The position numbers were made by a program, and so were the translations under genes. From Chamaecyparis obtusa (taxonomy: Eukaryota; Streptophyta; Pinopsida; Cupressales; Cupressaceae), in contig BSBK01001114.1 of assembly GCA_027943335.1 (NCBI GenBank), positions 303,501 to 367,500 of the forward strand: DNA of 64,000 nt. Direction: 5' to 3'. Numbering within the stretch: the first letter of the stretch is position 1; each line of letters opens with the position of its first letter. Shown one piece after another: positions 24,600 through 35,558 of the stretch. The notes beneath the pieces are model-generated. The model was not told the DNA's origin. It did no database searches and was given only the letters and a program-made list of their open reading frames with translations.

Positions 24600-25606
24600 T
24601 GGCACTGAGGACATTCAAATGCCCTATGACCTTCTTCTCCACAGTGAAAACATGTTCCACGGAAGCCACCTCTTCCAGATCCTTGTCCTCTTCCTCTTCC
24701 TCTCTGATCTCTATTATTCTGATCCTAGAAGCGATTGGAATTATTTCATTGCTGATTCTGACTGCTACTAGCCTCATCCTTCTTTTTCAGATCTTCATTT
24801 CGACCACCATATGACCATCCACCAGATCGTCCATCGTGACCTCTTCCATTTTGTCTGCTCTCAAACTTCTTGTTCAACTTTTCCTCTACTTTTAGGGCAA
24901 ATTGGTATGCCTCTTCAATACTGTTCATTCAAACCAGATTCAGCTCCTCCTGAATGCTTGGCCTTAACCCATTAAGGTATCGGGCAACTTTCTCCTTATC
25001 AGCTTCTGCATGGCCTGTTCTGATCAGAAGTCGATAGAACTCCTCTGTATACTCCTGAACAGATCTTCCTGCTTGCTTCAAACTCTGCATTTTCTTCAGT
25101 AGGTCAAGCTCATAATCAACAAGAATGAACTGTCACTTCAATTTATCCACCATCCGATCCCATCTCGTGATTTTCTCCTTTCCCCTTCTATTTCGCTCCA
25201 ATTGAATCTCTTGCCACCATATCTTCGCATGACCTTTCAGTCTGGCCTTCACAAATTTGACCCTATCAGGATCCTCAACATCTTCATACTCAAAATATTC
25301 CTCACATTCATTGATTCAGTCGATCAATTCTTTTGGGTTAAGATTTCCAGAAAATGTAGGAACCTCAATCTTAGGTCTTTTCCCAATCTTAGAAATTGCC
25401 CGAAAAAGTCTTTCTTCCTCCTGGTTCACAATTTCAGCTTCTCCTTCTTGATATTCTTCTTCGGCTTCATCCTTGCTTTCATCTCTGACATTAAGATTCA
25501 TTCCTCTATGAATCTCTTCTTGCAATGCTCGCACTTGTCTCTGCAGCTCTCTAACCTCAAGTGTCACAGCACCAGCTCTTCCGCCACGTTCTCTTCATGG
25601 AGGCAT
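24600..25606 (-). pseudogene. Element C gag with CCHC knuckle
   Basis: Starts with an Arg/Gly-rich leader, then a predicted coiled coil (VRELQRQVRALQEEI), an acidic stretch and a capsid-like region. There follows an RGRGRG-type basic segment and a canonical zinc knuckle CFHCGEEGHRAFEC at 24611-24652. It forms the particle and binds RNA. Several nonsense codons break it. Confidence 0.8.
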
Positions 25607-25693
25607 TTTCACGATGCGTGCTGAAACCCTAGCCACGGTCCTAGTGCAAACTGCCTCACAGTCGGTGATCTATTTACACACTCAAGAACTCCT

Positions 25694-25705
25694 GCTCTGA
25701 TACCA
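25694..25705 (-). other. Element C primer-binding site (tRNA-Met type)
   Basis: The minus strand reads TGGTATCAGAGC two bases after the end of the right (5') LTR. It defines orientation. Confidence 0.92.
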
Positions 25706-25707
25706 CT

Positions 25708-26574
25708 TGATGAAGGGTGCTCCCCTTAATACCACAAATACATAACAGAAATACAGAAACAACAACAATATGCAAGAACAGAAAATTGGCTTCTTATTAT
25801 CTCCACAAATGTGGAATTACAAACTTTCAGAATTACAATATGCAAAGCCACATGGGCATTCTCTTACAATATTCTGTAGGACAAAGCCTCGAACTATTCC
25901 CAGATCTACTACCCAGAACTATTCTGAACTGCCTAAGACAATAATACAGCCTTCCTTATATAGGCAATTTTCCACCGCCTGGGAAGGTTCCAGAATTTTA
26001 GCCAATAAGGCCGACCAACTTAGAATTATTTTATTTTATATTTTATTACATCATAGTCAGCTCAAGATAACCTTTGAAACCCGAACAGAAATTTTGAAGA
26101 AAATTATTTTCCGCCATTTCAGGTGGCCCAACTTCCGAAGACCATAAGTCATCACCAGTTGACCCGCTCGGCTATTATAACCTCATTTCGAAAACACCAC
26201 GAAGTGCTCTACAGGCTTGACCAGTGCAAGCGCTCGTCCCCCAAATTTTCAACCTCATTCGGGACCTCTAAAGCCTTCAAAACTGAGTTCAAAGTTTCTG
26301 TACCCTACTGCCAATACTGAAAACCTTCAATATCTTCCAATATACACTTGATCTGGCAATGAAACTTTACCGGTAGACTTATATGACCAAAATGAACCTC
26401 CAAGAAAGAAATCAGATCATTCTGAGCACATACGAAAATTACCAAAAATAGTAACTTTCCATAAATAGTAGCTCTGCACAAAATAGCCCTTATTGAATAT
26501 AAAAATAGAATTTTTTTTTTAATTTTTTTTGGGTGATGCAAGATTGCTCTTACACCCAAGATGCTCCTGCATCA
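25708..26574 (-). repeat. Element C 5' LTR
   Basis: 867 bp, TG...CA on both strands, minus-strand TATATAAGG box at 25954-25962, flanked on the right by TSD GAAGG. Confidence 0.93.
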
Positions 26575-26662
26575 GAAGGCATCTAATGAGAATGTTGAGT
26601 CTAGCAACACTGTCGGTGAAACCTCGTCCACTGGATTAGGTGACATCGGTACCTCCACTTAA

Positions 26663-27214
26663 TATGACAAAAGTATGTATGGAACTGACATTTTAAATGA
26701 TCACATTTTTCATACAGTTCCTTATATATGATGTACAAATACCAAATTTGCATGAATAAAGATGCACTATGGTTTACATGTTATAAGTTTACAAATGTCA
26801 TATAGTCGGTAAAAGAAGAAAAGTGAGTTGGTTACCCATCGGTAATCACTATAGAAGGTTAACTGACAACAGAGCAAACCAATGAAGAAATTATATGTTA
26901 ACCAAGCAAAAGAAATTATAGACATTACTAAGCTAACAGTCGTTTCATACTGAAAGTTAGGTCACGCATTTAATGCATCAAATTTTGAGCGGGAATATCA
27001 AAAAACCCTATATATACGCGAAAACAGAGTTCATTGTTACATTGCAATTTTGAAGAAAGGAGATTTTACAGAGAAGAGTTCGAGCTAAAGATTTTTAGAA
27101 TAGATTCAAAGCTACTAGATTGAACCAATGACAATTCTTCGATGATAATGAGTAAGTCCATTTGCCTACCGAACACTGGTTATCTATTATTTCTCGAAAC
27201 CCTAGAAACAATTT
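26663..27214 (+). other. Element A spacer between gag-like gene and second ORF
   Basis: About 550 bases without coding signal between the gag stop and the second ORF. This is where pol would lie in an autonomous element. No trace of protease, reverse transcriptase or integrase is present in any frame. The stretch reads like a leader (ends ...ACCCTAGAAACAATTT before ATG). Confidence 0.6.
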
Positions 27215-27653
27215 ATGGCATCGACATCGACGGTAAGCAAATCATAGAACATTGAGGTGGAAGTAGAAGTTATTGTTAGGGCACATTTCACCGAGGAGAA
27301 ATTCAAACCTCATCCCAAGGTTGCAACACAAACAGATGATATGGGTGCATTTTCTAGTATTCCTGATAAGGTTTTGTTAACAGAAGATGTTAGGGCTTAC
27401 ATTCACTGCAAGATTGGTGAAGTATGTGATTTTGAGACCATAGAAGCCTATCAACAAATCTGTGGACCGGATGGTAAGATCAAATCTGAATACAAGAAGA
27501 TTGAAGAATCAGGGTTACAAAGTTTCACATACTTCCTGCAATCATTTCACAATGACTGGATAAGAATTGTGTTGAGCAGATTTCATGATGGTAAATTTTG
27601 GCTAGATAAACCTGTTGAGGTTACGAAGAAGATTATCAATAGGGTAACTGGGT

Positions 27654-27693
27654 ACCCTACAACCGACAAAGCCACCCTACAACTGATAAAGCC
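27654..27693 (+). repeat. 20-bp tandem duplication in element A second ORF
   Basis: Two adjacent 20-nt copies (27654-27673, 27674-27693), each ACCCTACAAC followed by GACAAAGCC or TGATAAAGCC-like sequence, differ at two bases. Twenty is not a multiple of three, so the reading frame changes exactly here. Confidence 0.85.
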
Positions 27694-30600
27694 AAAGCCT
27701 TTCAAAGTTCATCTCATCCCAACATAGAAAAGAACACTGGAGCTCAATGGGATGGTAGGGCACTAAAGATTTCAACTATCAAAGATCCAGCAGTAAAATT
27801 CACAGCTCATGTCATCGGGTACAAGATATTCTAATCTAGCAGACCAAATAGTGTACCCTATAGCACCGTGGACATGTCTTACAAAATTATGAAGAAAGAT
27901 CACCAGGTTGATCTTGCCGAGCTACTACTACACCAACTGCATGACAACATGAAGACAATAAAAGCAAAGAAGTCCAATACATGTAAGTACAAATCACTGC
28001 TTGTCTGTACATTCCTCTATTTGCAAAAATATGTACCAGGTATTGGAAAAGTAAACTGGCAATCAGACAAACTGATAATTGCTCAAATCGGTGAAATGAG
28101 AAGTCTAGGAGACAATCTAAACAAGGAGTTCAATGCATATTTCAAGGAATTTCAAACAAGAATGCAACAAAGAAGCAGAATTCCAAAGGAATTAGTACAT
28201 AAATTTGAAGATGACATATGCTTTGTGGTAAGAATAGACCATTCAATGATAAAGGTAGTAGAACTGAGAACAAAATGGCTAGCACCAATGGTTTATGAAA
28301 TGAATCATGATTTCACTTTGAAATCTATAAATTCATTGCTGGCATTACCGATAAACATCACTGCTAGTAGGTTTGGAGTATATGAGGAAGCTAAGTCTAG
28401 AATCACAATGGACATTGAGATCAGTAAAATGTCAAGAAGGGCAAAGAAAATGAAAAAGGATCTCTCAACAAGATGTGGAACTACATCTGACTTACCTAAG
28501 GAGTCACCAATTGATGAAGCAACCCAAGGTTAGTTACAGTTGGTTGACAAGCCCTATGACAGCGACGAGACCGAGTCAGATAAAGAAAAGGATCACACAC
28601 CAGCTCCTCCCACCAATGATGAAGAAGAAATTTAGCTACCCACCAATGATGAACAAGATATACAGCCACAAGAACCTGAAAGGATGAAGACACGTTCATC
28701 AACTACTGTACAATCCACCAAACAAGAAGAAGTTGTAAAAGTTGCAAAAAGAAGGGCAGCTACACTGATGAAGAAATACATCAAGAGAAACAACAAGAAG
28801 GTAGCCGAGCCACCTAAGAAAAAGAGGAAATACATAAGGAGTAAGGAAGATATAGAGGAGATTGACACTGAAAATGACCCTGATCAATTCAAGCTAGTTC
28901 GTAACAGGGAAAGTATTATAGAAGAAATTATTGAAGATATAATTGAGAATGGAAATCTTAATGATCCAGGCATAGGCAAATTTAACAACATGTCAATTGA
29001 GGACAAAACAAAGATCGAACATGCTATCGTCCAAATGATGATAAAATTCAAAAGAGTACTGATGGAATTTGCATGTCAATTGCTGAAGGAACTTGATGAT
29101 AAAATAAGTGAAAGATGGGCTACTACACTTGAAAAAGAGAAAAGGAAAAGAGAATGGTCACTAGTTGTGCAGCCACACACTTTAGCTATGTTGTAGTAAG
29201 CGAATACATGACAAGGTATCAACCTAGATTTTCAGTCAAGAATAGAGCTATGCAGATCATGGATGAGAATGTAGATGATATGGATGTTGTATGTGACTCT
29301 CTATGGACATCAATTTTGAAAGCAGAAGAGAAAGCTGAACAGGAAGCATTCCTGAAACTGTCTAAAAAGAGACACAGTTCAAAAGGTAAACGTATTTTCA
29401 TTGATGATAGTAAAGGAAAGAAAATAGAAGACACCGGTATATCAGTTACCGAGGTAATTGATATCACCGAACAAAAGGAAGAAATCAAAATTTCACAGGA
29501 TGCATCGGATCAAGTCAAGATCCACTTGCAAAAGAAAACTGATGATGATGCACTCATTGAGGACATCACTAACAGTGATCCTAATGATAAGGATGACGAA
29601 GATGTAATAATTACACAATACAAAGATGAAGCATTAAACACTGACAATGTGTGTACATCTCTATCGAGTGAACTACCTATACTTGCAGAGGTAGTTGAAA
29701 TCATTTCACAAGTACAACTTGATGTCTCTCATCCTGAGCCAACCAAAGATACAACTGAGATTCAAGCACCCGAGCGACCTGCAAATACAAATGAGCCTAA
29801 CAAATGAGAGGCACAATCTATAGAACCAAAGGAACCTAAAGAAACCAAGTCAACCGAGGTGAACCCACCTGACACTACAACCGAGACTCCCACTCAATCT
29901 ACCGAGGAGCAGAAGAAGGATGATATAGTGTCAACTGGTAAGGATACTCCGAGGAGTGAAGAAAAAGCTATTGTCGTATGTGAGAAGAAGTCACCTCTTG
30001 CCCCAAAGAAGAAGAAGAAGAAAGCCAAAGGGCCGGTCACCATTGATGAAGTTATCATTATACCCGAATGTGACCCGAGAACCCTAAGCCCTGAGGAACT
30101 AAGTCGGTATGGGGAGTTATGTACAAGGAAAGCAACACAAGAGAAGTTGAGGCAAGAACACAAATGCAAAGAAGTGTTAAATGATGTACGAGATATTCTA
30201 CAACAAATAGTACCAGAAATAAACATTGATGAGAATACTCCCATCATAGATCAACTTGCCACACTCGCCGACAAATCAATGCCCCTGATACAGATGCAGA
30301 CAACATAATAGAAGAAAGGGTATAATCAAAGATTCAAAATAAATTGGCAGAAAGGATTAGCACAGAAGTGGCAATGAACAAAGTAAAATTATCTAAGGTC
30401 ATTACTGAGGTAAAATCTATCACCCAGATAATCTGTCAACTACTAATAAAGATTTGTACTTCAGACACCTTCATTGTAGAAGTCAGTGAAAAGATAAAAG
30501 GTTTAGAAGCAGAAATAAAGTTGAGTACACAAGTAGCTATCACCGAGCCAACTGCTTTCTTAAAGCACATAAAATGAGTTCAAGAACTTTGGCGGCTGAT

Positions 30601-30812
30601 AGCAGACTTAAGGAAACAAGAAGCGCACATCACCAATTAGGTTACAGAGTTACATAAAGAACTCACTCCTTACTTGAAGATTTTTGAAACACATATTGTC
30701 AAAGTTGAGCAACTTGTTACAACACCCAAGATTTCGGTGTTGGATAATATCTTTGACATGCATGCACAAGTCGGTCTTGAGAATATTGTGTGTGTGAATT
30801 TTGTACCTGATC

Positions 30813-32002
30813 TGTAGACACAACACTTCAGTAAAACATTAGAGGTTAGCTAAAATTGAAATCATGCAATAAATGAAAGCTAAACTAACCAGGGGATTTA
30901 CTACCTTCTAATAGGTGCGAGTATGATGTTCTCATATTGTATCGAGATCAGTAACCTTGACGACACCTAAATGAAGGATTTGAATGCAAAATCTGATATG
31001 AATCAATGCAATTTAATCTATATTTTTGATATTTTCTATGCAATAATAATGAAAACTGATATAAATCTAGAATCTAAGATGAACTAATATGAAATTGATC
31101 CAACAATGATATGAAAATGAATCTAAACGAATGTAAAAACCAAATTGATCTCACAATAGCCTTGATTCACAATAAGCTTTTGATTCTCCAAATTCCAATT
31201 CTTCAAAATAGTTGTGCAATTCGTAGACAATTTTGGTAGAGTAAGCTCGCAAAATTATGAGATGATTTGTGAAGAGCTGAGCCTTGATTTTATAGAAATC
31301 TAGGGCTTTGGAGGTGCATGGAAAAAACCATAAATCACTCAGATTAACTCAAGTTGATTTTTGAGTTATTTTTAAATAAAGGATATTTAACTCACAAAAA
31401 CATGCAAAAGCAGAGTTTAACTCAAAATAGAGTTTTGATAATTGATAGTTGTCTGCTTTTCTGATTGTGCATGATTTATTATGAATTAATTTAATAATAA
31501 AGTGATTTATTTCCAACTTAACTGATTTTGAAAAATAAAACAATTGATTTATGGGTTAATCAACTATTTTTCAAACTTTTATTCAAAAACAATATTAAAA
31601 ATTGACAAAATGATTTAATTAATTAAATAAAATATTTAATCAATCATTTGTAAGATTTTGGATTTATTGTCAAAATTAAATATCATAATTTAGGAATAAA
31701 TAGAATTAACTTTAATTAAACAATTAAGTGGCAGAATTAAATCTAATTAATTAAATATTGAGAATATTCAATTAATCAAACTTTAGGATAAATGTGATTT
31801 ATCGCCAAATAATCATTAAATTAAAGATAATTAAGATAATTAGGAATATTACTAGGAATATTCTCCGATGTAGAATTTATGATAATCAATTAGGATTCGA
31901 TGATGTATAGATGTGCCTTAGGTTAGGACTTTGATGTCAATTTCGTTTGATTTGATGATGTAGGAGGTCAATGAACTTATAGCCCATTTTTGGGGTATTA
32001 CA
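30813..32002 (-). repeat. Element B 3' LTR
   Basis: 1190 bp, plus-strand ends TGTAGACACA and GGGGTATTACA. Minus-strand TATAAAA box at 31288-31294. Confidence 0.92.
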
Positions 32003-32020
32003 TTTTGCCCCTCTTTGAAT
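32003..32020 (-). other. Element B polypurine tract
   Basis: The minus strand reads AAAGAGGGGCAAAA immediately before the 3' LTR, as expected for plus-strand priming. Confidence 0.8.
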
Positions 32021-32959
32021 TACTGTGTGAAGCACAGTGGTTCAAAGATAGTCTGTGTACGATAAAGATATGAAACTGATATGAAAGATATGATGATATT
32101 AGGTCCCGAATGACCAAAGATAATGTTAACTATAACAATGATGAATCAATGAAACAAAAGCATCAAAATGCCTGATTTTGAACCTTATGATTGCAAAGAT
32201 GTGAGTGACCGATTCCAGACTTGATTGTCCTTAGAAGAATCACATAGGTATCACATTTGAACCCTTCAGTTACCAAAGAACCAAGGAAATAACACCAATG
32301 AACCGATGGTTGCGAAAAGCTGATACAGTTTACAAGATTAAGAGAATACCAGATTGATATGAATCTCGATGAATCTGATATGCCCCAAGTGATGATAGAT
32401 TTGCCCCGAGCGATGAGGACTTTTGATGAATCAACAACTAGACGTGGTTGTTGTCTTGATTACTGAGGAAATATATGATTTCCATAAAGATATGATTTCA
32501 AATTAGATTACAGACTTGAATGATATGCAATACCATGCCCCCTTCGGGATGAAAATTGAAATTTGACAAGAAAAGTCAGCATTGATAGTGTAGAAGCATG
32601 TTAATTGATTTGAGAAGTAGTTAAACACGTTCGAGAATGCATTCTGCATCATTTGGAGGTCCTAGAGACCAAGTTTGACTAGGTGTGACCATGAGTTGAC
32701 CATGGTTGACCAAGTTGAAATTTTGATAGTTTGATGTAAGATAATCAGTTAAGTCAAATACTAGATTTTTGTGATGATCGAAGGTTGAATATGTAAGCAG
32801 TAGACCGTCCTGGGTCCAAAAATTTTAAATCACGATTTTGACATAATAAACGATCTTAGATTTTAATTTTGATTCTGAACATGGATTTAGAACATCGAAA
32901 TTAGCCAGGGGTGCAATTTTCGTGAAAAATGGAGCACTTTTGAAAATTAGGTCAAAAAC
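32021..32959 (+). other. Region upstream of the antisense gene in element B
   Basis: No protein domain in either strand. Recurrent GATATGAAA/GATGAT words at 32040-32540. It lies just before a plus-strand TATA box, so it would contain that gene's upstream regulatory DNA. Confidence 0.4.
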
Positions 32960-32968
32960 TATATAAAG
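32960..32968 (+). promoter_or_regulatory. TATA box of the antisense gene in element B
   Basis: TATATAAAG in CTATATAAAGGC, 74 bases before the ATG at 33042. The plus-strand orientation is opposite to B's own gag-pol, so the extra gene appears to have its own promoter. Confidence 0.6.
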
Positions 32969-33134
32969 GCTAGAAGGGTCATTTTCAAATCATTTCAACC
33001 ATTTGACGTTTGAGATCTTGTGGAGCCCTCTGAGCAAGAAAATGGTAGAACAATGAGAACCAAAAGTACCTGTTAGTTTGTATCGATTTGAGCACAGCCG
33101 GAGACATGATAGACCTTGACAGTATGGACATCTG

Positions 33135-33644
33135 GTATGTGGACTTCTGTGCCCCTCTGAAAATCCAAATTTTTCATGTTTTATAGCATTTTAGAATTTT
33201 TTCGTACGCATTTTGCTTTTTTAATTTCGCATGTATGAAAACTCATACGAGTCCCAACCCAGACTCGTACGACATTTGAATTTTAATTGCTTTGTCATTT
33301 CATGACCCACCCAGTGTCGTATGAGAGGGACCCATGAGTCGTACAACATTTCATTAGGTCCCTTGAAACTCGTATGACGAAGTGCCAAGTGTCGTATGAC
33401 CATGGATTGTCATATGGGCTATTGTAGAGTGTTGTACGACTTTCGGTGCCAGTCTTGACTGTTGTATGAATAACAGTGAGCTAAAAACTAATATTTAGGT
33501 CAAAATTTTGACTTTTTCAATTGTTCTACCTGATTGCTGTTTCTTTGACCTACCTTCTGAAATACCAAACCGTTCAATTTCTGCACTATTAGCCTTTTGT
33601 TGAACCCAATTTCTGATATAATTCCCTATTTTTGCATGATATAG
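33135..33644 (+). other. Predicted intron of the antisense PMD-like gene
   Basis: 510 bases, donor CTG|GTATGT at 33135 and acceptor TATAG|GT at 33644, with a pyrimidine-rich approach (TTCCCTATTTTTGC). In-frame stops occur if it is not removed (first near 33190). The exon phase is preserved (31 codons before, coding continues at 33645). The intron contains the TCGTATGAC-type repeats. Confidence 0.55.
33225..33475. repeat. Cluster of (A/G)(C/T)TCGTA(C/T)GAC repeats
   Basis: About ten imperfect copies of a 10-bp word close to GTCGTATGAC / ACTCGTACGA within about 250 bases, spaced irregularly. The fully symmetric form GTCGTACGAC would be palindromic. One similar copy (ACTCATATGACAA) lies at 45420-45432 near B's other end. 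Confidence 0.6.
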
Positions 33645-35558
33645 GTCACATATCCAGATGTTCATGTCCGACATTCATACTCGGTGACCCAGAGATTATG
33701 TGTCTCACTTCTTGATCCTATGAGGGTTCATCTTACTACATGTGGTTTTGAGTATTTGATCCATTTACTCGATATTAGGGTAAACCATGGCCTGTTGACT
33801 GCACTTATCGAGAGATTCCACTCTGAGACACAAACATTTCATTTATTGACTGGAGAGATCACTGTGACTCCAGAGGATATTTATAGGATATTACACATTC
33901 CATTCCATAGCAGTCGGTGTCTTGAGTATGTGAGTTCCAGCCAGATAGGTCTTCATGTGTTTAGGCATCTATTTGGTGATGACACACAATTGATGAGGTC
34001 CATTTCTTGGGAGACTCTTGTATAGAGATATGGTCAGATGCACCGCTTAGAGTGCATTATTACTGGGATAATCGGTGAGCTCATCATGCCAGGCCATCAA
34101 CAGAATAGTTTCTTAATGGAATGGGCCCCAATGGTAGCACTGCTTATGGAAACCCCTATTGAGCTTGCTTGGGGTCAGTGTCTTTTGGTACATATGTTTT
34201 CAGAGATGCATGAGGTTGTGTATCAGGATTGCAAGAGTTTTTCTTCTAGAGCTCTTGTGTTATAGATATGGGCCTGGGAGCATATCCAAGTTTTGAGACT
34301 AGTTTTTCAGACACAATGTCAGCCACAGGAGCCAGTGATATACACATATGCTAGTTATGTCACACAAGTCCGCATGGGCCATACTGAGTATTTTAGATGA
34401 TGCTTGGATGATATGACTTTTGTGCATTGGAGACCATATTTGCAGATAGAGGCCTGGCCCACTGCGAGGGAGCAGTACAACTTTCTATTCCAGAGTCATG
34501 TACTTATTGGTTAGTCTCCCACCATTTTGGAGAGATTTTTTATTACTAGAGTGTGGCGTCAGTATGGATACAGACAAGATGCCCCACAGGAGTATACTAC
34601 ATATGCTCGCATTGTTTGTGAGATTGGACTCGGATGGACATAGAGGCTCACTTATTCTCTATGTTCAGAGGAGTACAGTAGGATCATAGGTAGAGGCTGG
34701 GACTACCGACCATAGGTAGTTGATGTAGGGGTCACAAATGGATACATCTCTTGGCTTGCAGACCACCCTATCCATAGATTTTCAGATCCTACTAAGTTGA
34801 TACCCTCCATGGAGGAGGCGATGGATGTGACAGGAGCTCCTATGCCATAGGGTCCGATGATACAGCCTACACCCCTGAGACCCAGAGCGATGGCCCCACC
34901 ACAGAGACCATCCAGATAGATGAGGCCCCCTTGTCCTTCTACTTCTACAGTAGGTACATCCACAGGTTCACAGAGACAGACCAGGGGTGAGAGTGGTACC
35001 TTGGGCGGTGTTGGTTCTGCAGATGATGTCTTAGCAGCTAAGTAGTTTGTAGGTAGTGATGTAGATCCCTTATAGGCAGATACCACTTTTGATCTAGGAG
35101 CTGAGGTTAGACGTCGTAAGGCACATAAAGCAGATACCACTAACCAACAACCAGAGCAGCTAGCACAGGACACAGAGATGCCAGTAGCTGAGGTAGATCC
35201 TATTGTTCCTCTTACTTCATTAGAGACTATTAGACATCTCAGAGCTCAGGTCTGGGACCTGAAGGTACAGAGTGCTAGGTGGGAAGAGAGGTATCTAGAG
35301 GTAGATAGGCAGTGCATAGAGCTTTGTGTAGAGTTTCGCTCAGAGGTTTGGAGATTACAGACAGAGGTGACCCATCAGACCTCTCGGGCTTCATATTATG
35401 TGTCTGCATATTATGCTGCTATCCCCGTTGCATAGAGAGTACCCACGTATTTAGATTATATGGCAGCCTCAGAGGGAGCTAGGGCACCAAGAGTAGAGAC
35501 TATACCAGATGCACCACCCCCTCCTCCACCAGATACCGAGGAGCATGCCGATAGTTGA

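Larger units (their letters stand above)
21098..25606 (-). pseudogene. Element C gag-pol polyprotein
   Basis: A single continuous frame of about 1,500 codons on the minus strand, start ATG 25604-25606, stop at 21098-21100. It encodes everything needed for replication: particle protein, protease, polymerase and integrase. Nonsense codons interrupt it from the fourth codon on (TGA at 25595-25597) and at several later points, all within frame. Some are CAG or CGA to TAG/TGA; two in the integrase look like Trp to stop. The absence of frameshifts shows that decay has been by substitution. Domain details are in the following entries. Confidence 0.88.
20195..26574 (-). mobile_element. Element C: chromovirus (Ty3/Gypsy), nested in A
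   Basis: A 6.4-kb minus-strand element. LTRs 20195-21059 and 25708-26574 have TGATG...CATCA ends (the left copy has CATTA by one change). Perfect TSD GAAGG (20190-20194, 26575-26579). The tRNA-Met primer site lies beside the right LTR on the minus strand (25694-25705). One gag-pol frame runs from 25606 to 21098 with gag, CCHC, protease, reverse transcriptase, RNase H, integrase and a C-terminal chromodomain, the hallmark of chromoviruses. No frameshift is seen in 4.5 kb; damage is nonsense codons and an integrase active-site change. I do not assign a sub-lineage. Confidence 0.93.
18874..26662 (+). pseudogene. Element A gag-like gene with five zinc knuckles, split by element C
   Basis: The frame starts at ATG 18874. 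Its first 190 codons are Glu/Lys/Gln-rich with long heptad-like coiled coil and no recognisable capsid domain. Then come CCHC knuckles CYHCGKPGHTSNVC (19630-19671), CYYCGKFGHPAYEC (19723-19764), CYTCNKHGHTAREC (19813-19854) and CTTCGRYGHIVAKC (19966-20007), and a degenerate fifth (20062-20103) whose second Cys is Tyr. Zinc knuckles bind element RNA during packaging. Three nonsense codons (18925, 19294, 19453) interrupt it, each one C-to-T change from CAG or CAA. Element C (20195-26574) split the gene. Removing C and one GAAGG copy, the same frame continues for about 27 codons to TAA at 26660-26662. Confidence 0.8.
33042..35558 (+). pseudogene. PMD-like gene antisense within element B (two exons)
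   Basis: Exon 1 33042-33134, intron 33135-33644, exon 2 33645-35558; both exons in phase. The protein (about 669 codons) carries a plant mobile domain-like region: HLTTCGFEYLIHL, FHLLTGEITVTPEDIYRIL, then LAWGQCLLVHMF and WAWEHIQVL. A Pro/Ser/Thr-rich linker follows, then a coiled coil (35218-35370) and a run of six prolines before the stop. PMDs occur in Arabidopsis MAIN/MAIL1 silencing factors and in transposon-borne genes. Thirteen premature stops: TGA 33054, 33117, 34398; TAG 34023, 34263, 34512, 34641, 34713, 34848, 34917, 35043, 35073, 35433. No frameshift in exon 2 over 1.9 kb. Function in the element is unknown. Confidence 0.75.

Noticed and set aside
22431..24814. Plus-strand ORFs across 21410-25624
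   Set aside because: They are shadows of the minus-strand gag-pol of element C, whose motifs are unambiguous.
27257..27727. Start of A's second ORF at 27257
   Set aside because: The base there is GTG; the natural start is ATG 27215, in the same frame and separated only by a nonsense codon at 27245.
33684..35558. TAG recoded as Gln in the antisense gene
   Set aside because: Attractive because stops are nearly all TAG, but plants do not use this code and C-to-T decay of CAG explains them; TGA also occurs.
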